Shown here one piece after another: positions 1-7,331 of a DNA stretch of 18,886 nucleotides. The notes beneath the pieces are model-generated. The model made no database searches and had not been told where the DNA came from. It worked only from the letters and a program-made list of their open reading frames with translations. Source of the stretch: Bacteroidota bacterium (lineage in GTDB: Bacteria; Bacteroidota; Bacteroidia; Bacteroidales; Bacteroidaceae); the NCBI GenBank assembly GCA_023458215.1, contig JAEXAJ010000041.1, positions 1-18,886 on the forward strand, given 5' to 3'. A program made the translations under genes and the position numbers. Position 1 is the first letter of the stretch. Each line of letters opens with the position of its first letter.

Positions 1-9
1 TCTACCTTA

Positions 10-119
<110 letters not shown>

Positions 120-130
120 TTTTGCAGGGA

Positions 131-165
131 AGCCTCCGTATCGAAAGATGCGGGGGCTTTTTTCG
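131..165 (+). terminator. rRNA operon terminator
   Basis: A 12-bp stem, AGCCTCCGTATC with GATGCGGGGGCT (two G-U pairs), is closed by a GAAA tetraloop and followed by six T residues. It begins about 12 bases after the 5S RNA and is a textbook intrinsic terminator for the rRNA operon. Confidence 0.93.
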
Positions 166-521
166 TTTATACAACTCTTAAGAACCGTATATTATGTTGC
201 GTCATTAGGGTGAAATCGATATAAAAAAGTGAAGTTTTCGCTTTTATTACTGCTTAATTACTCGTTATTAAATTGTCAAAATACTCTTGTGGATTATTCT
301 TTTGAACTACTTGGATGAATGATTAAAAGTGTTTAAAATCAGTATTTTATCGACTGTTTTATTTCTCTATTACATACTTTCTTTGTACCTTTACTTTGTA
401 ATAAGAGGAATAATTAGGCGGGGCTTATGCCGTGTAAGTTTTATCTTTTTATATAAAAATAGCGATATTGGAAAACAAATGTAAACGCGAACTGTTTATT
501 ATTGTAGAATTGTAAGACGAC
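166..521. other. A+T-rich intergenic stretch
   Basis: I see no gene in these roughly 350 bases between the rRNA terminator and the next gene. One small hairpin, AAAAGTGAA / TTCGCTTTT with a 3-base loop, lies at 225-245 and could be a weak bidirectional terminator. No full Bacteroides promoter (TTTG, 19-21 bp, TAnnTTTG) is apparent before the gene at 522; TTACTTTG at 391-398 is a one-mismatch -7 candidate without a convincing -33 partner. Confidence 0.5.
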
Positions 522-962
522 ATGAAAACAACTGTAAAGACATTTTGGATTTGTACCTTTGTAATGCTGCTTTGTAGCATTAGTGGTAAGGCCATTGACT
601 TTACTAAAGCAGGTAGTCAATGTGGCAAAGACTGCGAAGTCTCTGCTGCTATGTCCTCAATCGCTGCTACTTCCGATATCAGTAAACCAAATACCGCGTT
701 TAGTCATACCAAGTTTGTGTGGTCATCTGACGTGGAACTTGGAAATAAACCGATTACAGAGGTATACACTTCTAATCAGCAACGTTTGCGTAGAGTTTTT
801 GAAGACAATCTGTTCCTTAAAAATATACTTCTGATTTTGTCTAATCATGAGAATTTACTCGTTCAGGGACAGACTAAACTATACTTTTCAGATAAAGCAC
901 CCTATTATGCATTAATGGGTAGTGATTACTACATTTTTACGCTTCGGCGAATCTTGATTTAA
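522..962 (+). CDS. small exported protein, unknown function
   Basis: The 146-residue product is not recognised. Residues 1-24 look like a Sec signal peptide: lysines at 2 and 6, a hydrophobic core from about 8 to 20, and a plausible cleavage site after SGKA. Export is therefore inferred. The mature part has two close cysteines (C34 and C38, CGKDC context), a polar Ser/Thr-rich stretch, then a C-terminal half (about 84-146) with LRRVFEDN, LLVQGQTKLYF and the terminal YYIFTLRRILI. That basic-hydrophobic tail recalls small secreted proteins seen in Bacteroides genomes, but I cannot name a family. It stands alone between the rRNA operon and the TonB operon, with more than 200 bases on each side. 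The ATG is chosen because the signal peptide begins there. An overlapping frame at 583-834 has no such features. Confidence 0.7.
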   Translation: MKTTVKTFWICTFVMLLCSISGKAIDFTKAGSQCGKDCEVSAAMSSIAATSDISKPNTAFSHTKFVWSSDVELGNKPITEVYTSNQQRLRRVFEDNLFLKNILLILSNHENLLVQGQTKLYFSDKAPYYALMGSDYYIFTLRRILI

Positions 963-1024
963 TATATTACTTCTCCTTTATTTAATTTTCTTCTTTGCCC
1001 CTTCTTTCTTGAAGTAATTGAAAG

Positions 1025-1130
1025 TTGGTAGCCCTCTTTATGTACATGAAACTCATGAAGCGAAAGTAGGGTTGCAAGGCTGGTTACGCCCTGAAGGTTC
1101 GTAAGAGGAGAGTTATATCCCTATGTTTGA
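1025..1130 (+). promoter_or_regulatory. candidate structured leader upstream of exbB
   Basis: In the 211 bases between the small exported protein gene and exbB, a long imperfect hairpin is visible. GTAGCCCT (1028-1035) pairs with AGGGTTGC (1068-1075), extended inward by CTTTATG (1036-1042) with CATGAAG (1054-1060) and outward by TT (1025-1026) with AA (1076-1077). A second CCCT at 1089-1092 could pair with the same AGGG (1068-1071), which would give two exclusive folds. It matches no riboswitch class that I recognise. A role in controlling the TonB operon is inference only. Confidence 0.35.
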
Positions 1131-1173
1131 CTTCTAAAATCAATTTTAATACCAACTAATTAAATTTTGCATC

Positions 1174-1986
1174 ATGGAAACTACTCAAAAAAACTCTGCC
1201 TCTTTTAAAGGCATCAAATCCGCCGGTTGGGTAATCGTAATCTGTTTTATCATCGCCGTGCTAATCTTTCAATTTGTGCTTGGAAATCCTTCCAACTTTA
1301 TGAACAATGACCCGAACAACCACCCATTGCCAGGAAACTTCCTTGGTACTATCTATAAAGGTGGGTTTATCGTTCCTGTTATCCAAACTTTGCTGCTGAC
1401 TGTGCTTGCACTGAGTATTGAACGTTACATTGCTATTCGTGCCGCTTTCGGTAAAGGTTCGTTGGTGAAATTCGTTGCAAACATTAAAGCTGCTCTTGCT
1501 GCCGGTGACATGAAGAAGGCACAGCAGATTTGTGACGCACAACGTGGTTCAGTAGCCAATGTAGTGAATGCTACTTTGAAGAAGTATGCTGAAATGGAAG
1601 GCGATACCACCTTGACCAAAGAACAGAAACTATTGGGTATCCAAAAAGAACTGGAAGAAGCTACTGCATTGGAATTGCCGATGATGGAACAAAACCTTCC
1701 GATTATCGGTACGATTACTACTCTGGGTACTTTGATGGGTTTGCTGGGTACGGTAATCGGTATGATCCGTTCGTTTGCGGCGCTTGCTGCCGGAGGCTCT
1801 GCAGACTCCATGGCGTTGTCGCAAGGTATTTCCGAGGCTTTGATTAATACGGCATTCGGTATCTTGACCGGTGCGTTGGCCGTTATTTCTTATAATTACT
1901 ATACCAATAAGATTGATAAGTTGACTTATAGCCTTGACGAGGTTGGATTCTCTATCGTGCAGACTTTTGCCGCTACACATAAGTAA
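1174..1986 (+). CDS. exbB: ExbB/TolQ/MotA-family proton channel protein
   Basis: ExbB forms the pentameric inner-membrane proton channel that, with ExbD, energises TonB for uptake through outer-membrane TonB-dependent receptors. The 270-residue product has four likely membrane segments at about 17-38, 63-86, 177-204 and 218-242. The last two contain the MotA/TolQ/ExbB signature (PIIGTITTLGTLMGLLGTVIG, then GISEALINTAFGI), with the polar threonines lining the channel. The long cytoplasmic region between helices 2 and 3 (about 90-175) is typical. The extra N-terminal helix compared with minimal TolQ is common in Bacteroidetes homologues. It is the first gene of a six-gene operon on the plus strand, followed after 29 bases by exbD. 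The ATG lies six bases after a TTTTGC run and I see no strong Shine-Dalgarno sequence, as usual in this phylum. Confidence 0.95.
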   Translation: METTQKNSASFKGIKSAGWVIVICFIIAVLIFQFVLGNPSNFMNNDPNNHPLPGNFLGTIYKGGFIVPVIQTLLLTVLALSIERYIAIRAAFGKGSLVKFVANIKAALAAGDMKKAQQICDAQRGSVANVVNATLKKYAEMEGDTTLTKEQKLLGIQKELEEATALELPMMEQNLPIIGTITTLGTLMGLLGTVIGMIRSFAALAAGGSADSMALSQGISEALINTAFGILTGALAVISYNYYTNKIDKLTYSLDEVGFSIVQTFAATHK

Positions 1987-2015
1987 TTCGGTCGAACCCT
2001 TTAAATACTACGATT

Positions 2016-2621
2016 ATGGGTAGAGCGAAAATAAAGAAAAAGAGTACGTTCATCGACATGACAGCGATGAGTGACGTGACTGTATTGCTGCTTACTTTCT
2101 TCATGCTGACTTCTACGTTTGTGAAGAAAGAGCCGGTACAGGTAACCACTCCCGCCTCCGTCTCCGAGATTAAGATCCCGGAAACGAATATCCTCCAGAT
2201 ATTGGTCGACCCGGACGGAAAGGTTTTTATGAGTCTGGACAAACAGCCGGACTTGCGCAATGTGCTGGAAGCTATGGGACAAGAATATGGAGTGACTTTT
2301 ACTCCGGAGGAAACAGGTAAATTTATGCGTGCATCGACTTTTGGTGTGCCGATGAAGAGCATGAAAAAGTACCTTGATTTGCCCCAAGACCAGCAAGACG
2401 CTGTGTTGAAGAATGAAGGAATACCAACTGACAGTATTGACAATCAGTTTAAGGCATGGGTACGTAATGCCCGCGCTGTTAATCCTGATCTGCGTATTGC
2501 CATCAAGGCAGATGCCAATACTCCTTATTCTGTAATCAAGAATGTAATGAACTCCCTTCAGGATCTCAGAGAGAACCGGTATAACCTGATTACTTCTCTG
2601 AAGACCACTTCTGAAGAGTAG
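2016..2621 (+). CDS. exbD: ExbD/TolR-family biopolymer transport protein (first copy)
   Basis: ExbD proteins form the peripheral dimer inside the ExbB pentamer and carry the essential membrane aspartate that relays protons. The 201-residue protein has a short basic cytoplasmic N-terminus (GRAKIKKK), then FIDMTAMSD followed by a single membrane helix of about residues 20-36 (VTVLLLTFFMLTST). Asp20 occupies the position of the conserved functional aspartate. The remaining 165 residues are periplasmic; the end (SVIKNVMNSLQDLRENRYNLIT) matches the usual ExbD C-terminal fold. An insertion in the middle (about 80-150) makes it longer than the 140-residue E. coli ExbD, as often found in Bacteroidetes. 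It is followed by a second exbD gene 96 bases downstream, so the complex may contain an ExbD heterodimer. Confidence 0.93.
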   Translation: MGRAKIKKKSTFIDMTAMSDVTVLLLTFFMLTSTFVKKEPVQVTTPASVSEIKIPETNILQILVDPDGKVFMSLDKQPDLRNVLEAMGQEYGVTFTPEETGKFMRASTFGVPMKSMKKYLDLPQDQQDAVLKNEGIPTDSIDNQFKAWVRNARAVNPDLRIAIKADANTPYSVIKNVMNSLQDLRENRYNLITSLKTTSEE

Positions 2622-2717
2622 GAGACAAGGAATAAGGAAACGAGTTAACAAGGGAGATGCTATCCTCCTCGTCAACTTGTGAACTAAATCCTCGTCAACT
2701 TAAAAAAAAAGAATATT

Positions 2718-3371
2718 ATGGCCGAAATACAAGAAAGCAGCGGTAAGAAGAAAGGTGGAAAAACCAAGCAAAAGAAAATGACCGTCAGGGTGGACTTTAC
2801 ACCGATGGTGGACATGAACATGTTGCTAATTACTTTCTTTATGCTTTGTACTTCACTGAGCAAGCCTCAGACGATGGAGATAAGCATGCCGAGCAACGAT
2901 AAAGACCTTACCGAGGAGCAGCAAACTAAAGTGAAAGCATCTCAAGCCATCACGCTGTTGCTGGGCGAAGACGATAAACTGTACTATTACGAAGGAGAAC
3001 CCAACTACAAGGACTATACTTCATTGCAAGAAACGACTTATAAGCCGGACGGTTTGCGGGACATGCTCCTGAAGCGTAATAGAACTGCTGTGAACGAAGT
3101 GAACAAACTGAAGCAGCAGAAACTGGAACTGAAGATATCAGAAGAAGAATACGAAAAACAACTTACCGAGATTAAAAGCGGAAAAAATACGCCGACGGTA
3201 ATCATTAAGGCTACCGATAAAGCTTCGTATAAGAATCTGATTGATGCGCTCGACGAAATGCAGATATGTGATATAGGTAAGTATGTGATAACGGATATCG
3301 CCGATGCCGACCAGTTCTTGATGAAGAACTATGAAAGCAAAGGAGAATTGTCGCAGAATATTGCCGAATAA
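2718..3371 (+). CDS. exbD: ExbD/TolR-family biopolymer transport protein (second copy)
   Basis: A second ExbD paralogue of 217 residues. A long lysine-rich cytoplasmic tail (residues 9-20) precedes VDFTPMVDMNMLLITFFMLC, with Asp32 at the functional aspartate position and one membrane helix at about 31-48. The periplasmic part ends with PTVIIKATDKASYKNLIDALDEMQ, the ExbD-type C-terminal fold. A Lys/Glu-rich helical insert (about 110-150, possible coiled coil) sets it apart from the first copy. Two divergent exbD genes in tandem before tonB is a familiar arrangement in Bacteroidetes. They may act as a heterodimer or couple to different partners; the sequence does not decide. The start is the ATG after an A-rich stretch, 28 bases before the next gene's start at the other end. 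Confidence 0.92.
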   Translation: MAEIQESSGKKKGGKTKQKKMTVRVDFTPMVDMNMLLITFFMLCTSLSKPQTMEISMPSNDKDLTEEQQTKVKASQAITLLLGEDDKLYYYEGEPNYKDYTSLQETTYKPDGLRDMLLKRNRTAVNEVNKLKQQKLELKISEEEYEKQLTEIKSGKNTPTVIIKATDKASYKNLIDALDEMQICDIGKYVITDIADADQFLMKNYESKGELSQNIAE

Positions 3372-3399
3372 CGTGTAACACCTAATACAAAGAAAGAAA

Positions 3400-4212
3400 A
3401 TGGCTAAAGTAGATTTAAGTTCTTCGGAATGGTGTGACCTGATATTCGCGGACAAGAATAAAGCGTATGGCGCCTATAAGATGCGTGAAAACTCTCCCAA
3501 GCGTCACAATATTGCTGTGATACTGGTGATAGTTATTGCCTTGATAGGATTCAGCATCCCTGCTTTGATAAAGATGGCTATTCCTAAGCAAAAAGAGGTG
3601 ATGACGGAAGTAACCACCCTCTCGCAGCTCGATGAGCCGGAAGTGAAACAAGAAGAAATGAAACGTGTTGAACCGGTGGCTCCACCGCCTCCCGCACTGA
3701 AAAGCTCCATCAAGTTTACCGCTCCCGTTATTAAGAAGGATGAGGAAGTAAGGGATGAAGACGAGATCAAGAGCCAGAAAGAGTTGACCCAGACCAAAGT
3801 TGCCATCTCCATTGCCGATGTGAAAGGTAACGACGAAGCCAACGGCAAAGATATCGCCGACCTGAAGCAAGTGGTGACACAAGCTGTAGAGGAAGAGAAA
3901 GTGTTCGATATGGTAGAACAAATGCCACAGTTCCCGGGCGGTCAGGTAGAATTGATGAAGTGGATTGGCGAACATCTGAAATATCCTACAATTGCGCAGG
4001 AGAATGGTACGCAAGGACGTGTTACTTGTCAGTTTGTGGTAGGGAAGGACGGAAAGGTGCGGGATGTAACCATCCTCAAAACCTTGGACCCCTATTGTGA
4101 TAAGGAAGCAGTTCGCGTTATCATGGCGATGCCTAACTGGATTCCGGGAAAGCAGAACGGAAAGGCAGTATCAGTGAAATATACAGTCCCAATTACTTTC
4201 AGGTTACAATAA
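3400..4212 (+). CDS. tonB: energy transducer TonB
   Basis: TonB spans the periplasm and passes energy from ExbB/ExbD to outer-membrane TonB-dependent (SusC-like) receptors. The 270-residue product has the Bacteroidetes-type cytoplasmic N-terminus (EWCDLIFADKNKAYGAYKMR, residues 10-29), a membrane helix at about 38-58, a Pro/Glu/Lys-rich periplasmic linker (about 75-165, with VAPPPPA), and a TonB C-terminal domain at about 172-270. That domain contains MPQFPGGQVELMKWI, YPTIAQENGTQGRV, FVVGKDGKVRDVTIL and WIPGKQNGKAVSVKYTVPITF, and is complete. It lies 28 bases after the second exbD, and the next gene begins only 10 bases after its stop, so co-transcription is likely. Confidence 0.95.
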   Translation: MAKVDLSSSEWCDLIFADKNKAYGAYKMRENSPKRHNIAVILVIVIALIGFSIPALIKMAIPKQKEVMTEVTTLSQLDEPEVKQEEMKRVEPVAPPPPALKSSIKFTAPVIKKDEEVRDEDEIKSQKELTQTKVAISIADVKGNDEANGKDIADLKQVVTQAVEEEKVFDMVEQMPQFPGGQVELMKWIGEHLKYPTIAQENGTQGRVTCQFVVGKDGKVRDVTILKTLDPYCDKEAVRVIMAMPNWIPGKQNGKAVSVKYTVPITFRLQ

Positions 4213-4222
4213 TGTGTGTAGT

Positions 4223-5173
4223 ATGAAGACGGTGAAACAACTTCAGCTTTTAGGCTTGTTGACGATGCTGGCTCTGCTGGCTGCCTGCCAACGCAAGCCC
4301 AAGGATGGACAAACAGATACCTATACCTCCGGCGTCATTGCAATTGCTGCTGACGAAAGTTTCCGGCCTATTGTGCAGGAAGAGATTGATGTATTCGAAG
4401 GACTCTATCCCTTGGCAGGAATTGTGCCCCGTTATGTGACGGAAGTAGAAGCCGTCAACCTCTTGCTCAAAGACAGTCTGCGGTTAGCTATAACCAGCCG
4501 CAGACTGACTCAGGAGGAAATGAATTCCTTTAATAGCCGGAAATTCTATCCGCAGGAGATAAAGATTGCCACAGACGGCCTTGCTTTGATTACCCATCGG
4601 GGCAATCCGGATACCTTGATTACGGTGAAGGATATCCGCCGTATCCTGACCGGAGAAGCTAGGCAGTGGAAGGATATCTATCCGGATTCCCGCTTGAAGG
4701 ATATCAGTTTGGTATTCGACAATAAGAATTCCAGTACCGTACGTTTTGCGGTTGACTCTATCTGCAAGGGTGCCCCGCTTTCCGATCAAGTGAAAGCGCT
4801 GAAGACGAACAGAGAAGTGATCGACTACGTAGCCCGTACACCCGATGCCATAGGTATCATCGGTGTGAATTGGTTAAGCGATAAAAATGACAGTACGGGA
4901 CTTTCCTTTAGTAAAGAGGTGCAGGTGATGTCCGTCAGTGATGCTGACAAGGCTACACCGGGTAACAGTTTTAAACCTTATCAGGCGTATTTGTTTTACG
5001 GTGATTATCCGTTGACACGCAGCATTTATGCCTTATTGAATGATCCGCGGGGCGCACTTCCGTGGGGATTGGCTTCGTTCCTCGCATCCGACCGGGGACA
5101 GCGGATTATACTAAAGTCGGGTTTAGTACCCGCCACCCAGCCGGTGCGCGTGGTAAACGTCAAAGATAAATAA
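4223..5173 (+). CDS. PstS-like phosphate-binding-fold lipoprotein
   Basis: The 316-residue product begins with a lipoprotein signal peptide: MKTVKQ, a Leu/Ala-rich core and lipobox LAAC with Cys22 as the lipidated residue. The rest resembles the PstS-like class of periplasmic substrate-binding proteins, with VIAIAADESFRPIVQEEIDVFEGLYP near the N-terminus, a Ser/Arg-containing TSRRLTQEE, and IRRILTGEARQWKDI followed by VFDNKNSSTVRF (the usual ligand-contact and hinge regions of PstS proteins). I chose the ATG at 4223 over an upstream GTG at 4214, because the signal peptide follows directly from it. No PstCAB transporter genes are next to it; it lies between tonB and the TPR gene. A role in TonB-linked transport is therefore more likely than classical phosphate import, but the ligand is unknown. 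Confidence 0.82.
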   Translation: MKTVKQLQLLGLLTMLALLAACQRKPKDGQTDTYTSGVIAIAADESFRPIVQEEIDVFEGLYPLAGIVPRYVTEVEAVNLLLKDSLRLAITSRRLTQEEMNSFNSRKFYPQEIKIATDGLALITHRGNPDTLITVKDIRRILTGEARQWKDIYPDSRLKDISLVFDNKNSSTVRFAVDSICKGAPLSDQVKALKTNREVIDYVARTPDAIGIIGVNWLSDKNDSTGLSFSKEVQVMSVSDADKATPGNSFKPYQAYLFYGDYPLTRSIYALLNDPRGALPWGLASFLASDRGQRIILKSGLVPATQPVRVVNVKDK

Positions 5174-5178
5174 CTAAA

Positions 5179-6624
5179 ATGAAAGCTAAAATGAAACGTA
5201 GATTTGTAGTATGTATGGGAGCGATGCTGCTTGCAGGTACGCTCGCTGCACAAACGCCGGTGCCTGAATGGCAAACGGGGGTAGATAAAGTAAAGAGCCT
5301 GATTAAGTCCGATCCTGCCCAAGCCTCGAACGAGGTGCAGGAGTTATTGAAAGGCAAGAACAAAAAGAATGTGGATTTAGTTGTTTCCGTGGCTCGCGCC
5401 TACATGGACGAAGGAAAGTTGGCAGAAGCCGAAACCTATTTGGAGATTGCGCGCAAGGCTGATAGCAAAGCTCCGGAAGTATCTGTATTGGAAGGCGACA
5501 TTGCCCTTGCCCATAAAGATGTGGGAAAGGCTTGCCAACTTTATGAACAAGCTATTTATTTCGATCCGAATTGTAAGGAGGCCTATCTGAAATATGCGCA
5601 GGCTTACAAATCGGCAAGTCCTTCACAAGCCATCGAGAAGTTGCAACAACTGAAAACGCTGGCTCCCGATTATCTGGAAGCCGATAAAGAACTGGCGGAG
5701 GTGTACTATGCCAACAACCGCTTTAAAGAAGCGGCCAATGCGTATGCCGCTTTTATCGACACCCCGGTGGCTACGGAAAATGATATCTTGAAGTATGCCT
5801 TCGCCTTATTCCTAAGCCATGATTTCGAGAAATCCTTGGCAATCGTTCAAAAGGGTTTGCAGAAGAACCAGCGTCATGCTGCATTCAACCGCCTTGCCAT
5901 GTACAACTATACCGATATGAAACGCTATGAGGAAGCCGAACAGGCAGCCAATGCCTTCTTCAACGCTTCGGACCATGCAGATTATTCTTATCTGGACTAC
6001 CGGTATTATGGAGCTTTGCTTAGTGCACTGAAGAAGTATGACCAAGCAGTTGCAGAGTATAAAAAGGCTTTAGATAAAGATGCCACCCAAATGGAATTGT
6101 GGCGTGAAATCTCCGATGCTTACGAGCAGAATGCTAATTATGCCGAAGCCATCGCCGCCTATCAAAAGTATTATGATTCACTGAATCAAGACCAAAAGAC
6201 GCCCGAAGCCTTATTCCAGTTAGGACGTCTCTACTACGGCGAAGGTACCTCCCCGGATACACTTGCCGTAAAGCCTGCCGACCGTAAGGCGGCATTACAG
6301 GCTGCTGACTCTGTGTTTGCCCTTGTTTCCAGGCAAGCTCCCGGCAGTTACCTGGGAGACTTGTGGCGCGCCCGCGCAAATTCCGCCATGGACCCTGAAA
6401 CAACAGACGGTTTGGCGAAACCTTACTATGAGAAGGTTGTGGACGTGCTGCTGGCAAAAAATGAACCGAAGTATAACGCTTCGTTGATAGAAGGCTACAG
6501 CTATCTGGGCTATTACTATCTGCTGAAGAGCGATTATCCTACTTCGAAAGAGTTTTGGAATAAAATTCTGGCTATCGACCCCACCAATGCCACTGCAAAG
6601 AAAGCGTTGGACGGCATCAAATAG
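5179..6624 (+). CDS. periplasmic tetratricopeptide-repeat protein
   Basis: The 481-residue protein starts with a signal peptide (MKAKMKRRF, then VVCMGAMLLAGTLAAQ, cleavage likely after LAA or AAQ). It is then built of TPR-like helical pairs: LVVSVARAYMDEGKLAEAETYLEIARK, VSVLEGDIALAHKDVGKACQLYEQAIYFDPN, AYLKYAQAYKS and at least five further units, ending with a repeat containing YYLLKSDYPTSKEFWNKILAIDPTN. TPRs are protein-docking scaffolds, so this is probably a periplasmic assembly factor. It begins five bases after the preceding gene and closes the TonB operon; a terminator follows 28 bases after its stop. A second ATG at 5191 could also serve as start without changing the signal peptide in substance. 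The partner protein cannot be told from sequence. Confidence 0.85.
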   Translation: MKAKMKRRFVVCMGAMLLAGTLAAQTPVPEWQTGVDKVKSLIKSDPAQASNEVQELLKGKNKKNVDLVVSVARAYMDEGKLAEAETYLEIARKADSKAPEVSVLEGDIALAHKDVGKACQLYEQAIYFDPNCKEAYLKYAQAYKSASPSQAIEKLQQLKTLAPDYLEADKELAEVYYANNRFKEAANAYAAFIDTPVATENDILKYAFALFLSHDFEKSLAIVQKGLQKNQRHAAFNRLAMYNYTDMKRYEEAEQAANAFFNASDHADYSYLDYRYYGALLSALKKYDQAVAEYKKALDKDATQMELWREISDAYEQNANYAEAIAAYQKYYDSLNQDQKTPEALFQLGRLYYGEGTSPDTLAVKPADRKAALQAADSVFALVSRQAPGSYLGDLWRARANSAMDPETTDGLAKPYYEKVVDVLLAKNEPKYNASLIEGYSYLGYYYLLKSDYPTSKEFWNKILAIDPTNATAKKALDGIK

Positions 6625-6651
6625 CAATAATTTTAGTTGTTTGTCGTGTCG

Positions 6652-6689
6652 GGAGGAGTGGAGAGTGATTCTTAGCTCCTCCTTTTTTT
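6652..6689 (+). terminator. terminator of the TonB operon
   Basis: GGAGGAG (6652-6658) pairs with CTCCTCC (6676-6682) and is followed directly by seven T residues. It lies 28 bases after the TPR gene and is an intrinsic terminator for the exbB-TPR operon. Confidence 0.85.
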
Positions 6690-6747
6690 GTCTTTTTGTA
6701 ACCTATTTTCTTTCTTCTTTTCGACGCTATACCAAACCCTCTTTTTC

Positions 6748-6832
6748 TTTTTACTAAAACCCGGAGGGAGATTTACTAAATCTTTGGCGACGTTTTAGTA
6801 AATCTTGGGTGACGATTTACTAAATCGTTTTT
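6748..6832. repeat. 22-bp-period array of TTTACTAAA palindromes
   Basis: Four copies of a 13-bp near-perfect palindrome, GATTTACTAAATC or a variant, have their centres at 6754, 6776, 6798 and 6820, exactly 22 bp apart. The third copy is in the opposite orientation (GTTTTAGTAAATC). Spacers two and three are alike (TTTGGCGAC and TTGGGTGAC). The last copy runs into six T residues. A 22-bp step is about two helical turns, so all copies face the same side of the DNA. No gene overlaps the array. Its function is unknown; options are a protein-binding array or a repeat family. Confidence 0.85.
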
Positions 6833-6978
6833 TCATGCTCTACAGTAGCTTTGGGGAGTGGTTTTGAAGAAAGCCCGTTTAACTCGGTGCTTGTCAAATA
6901 AAATGATGGTATGGGCTTCATTTCACTATCGCTTTAGTACATCTTGTTCATAATGCTTTTAGAAAGGAAGCAAATGAT

Positions 6979-7157
6979 AAGCATGAGTATCTCAAACTCT
7001 CCCGCCTGAAAGGGGGAGTACCCCGTAGGGGGGAGGGGGTCTTACATCAACAGAGAGTAACTCTGCAAAATACGAAAGCCCCTTCGGATGTAAGACCCCT
7101 CCGCCCGCAAGCGGGTACCTCCCCTTTCAGGCGGAGGAGTTTGAGATACTCTTGCTT
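6979..7157. repeat. long inverted-repeat element (MITE-like)
   Basis: Two arms of about 70 bases (6979-7048 and 7087-7157) are inverted copies, sharing AAGCANGAGTATCTCAAACTC at the outer ends and GGTCTTACATC at the inner ends. Each arm also holds its own small palindrome at the same place, CCCC-GTA-GGGG on the left and CCCGC-AA-GCGGG on the right, so sequence differs while pairing is kept. The 38-base centre contains CAGAG-AGTAA-CTCTG. No transposase is present. It resembles a non-autonomous transposon remnant or dispersed palindromic repeat; G+C-rich arms differ sharply from the A+T-rich surroundings. Confidence 0.85.
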
Positions 7158-7243
7158 ACATCCCCTCAGCAAGGAATTATATCCTCATGCAGTCACCTTG
7201 ATGTATCCTTCTTTATTATTTTTATAAATTTCTTCCTGAATTC

Positions 7244-7274
7244 CTTGTTATTCTAAAAAGATTATATACTTTTG
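7244..7274 (+). promoter_or_regulatory. Bacteroides-type promoter of the ABC operon
   Basis: A -33 element CTTG (7244-7247) and a -7 element TACTTTTG (7267-7274) are separated by 19 bp, fitting the Bacteroides consensus TTTG-N19-21-TAnnTTTG. Transcription would start at about 7281. This argues against the upstream TTG at 7272 as translation start. Confidence 0.8.
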
Positions 7275-7275
7275 C

Positions 7276-7299
7276 AGTGTACTATTATACTAATACACA
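7276..7299 (+). promoter_or_regulatory. candidate YtrA/GntR operator
   Basis: AGTGTA (7276-7281) and TACACA (7294-7299) form an inverted repeat with a 12-base spacer over the predicted start site. From memory, Bacillus YtrA binds AGTGTA-about 13 bp-TACACT, and a YtrA-type regulator is encoded as third gene of this operon. Autorepression is the natural inference. Confidence 0.6.
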
Positions 7300-7331
7300 T
7301 AAACAATATAATATTTAGTAAATACAAGCAT

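Noticed and set aside
2001..2675. Open frame of 224 codons on the minus strand
   Set aside because: It is antisense to the first exbD gene, which has clear family motifs; a codon-bias shadow.
4214..4222. GTG start extending the PstS-like lipoprotein by three residues
   Set aside because: The lipoprotein signal peptide starts properly at the ATG at 4223.
6748..6832. CRISPR array
   Set aside because: Units are 13-bp palindromes with 9-base, similar spacers and one unit is inverted; no cas genes. CRISPR repeats and spacers are longer and spacers are unrelated.
6979..7157. Invertible promoter of the phase-variation type
   Set aside because: Only 38 bases lie between the arms, with no TAnnTTTG promoter inside, and no recombinase gene is nearby.
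7272..7331. Upstream TTG start extending the ABC ATPase by 20 residues
   Set aside because: The codon lies inside the -7 promoter box, before the predicted transcript start; the family start fits the ATG at 7332.
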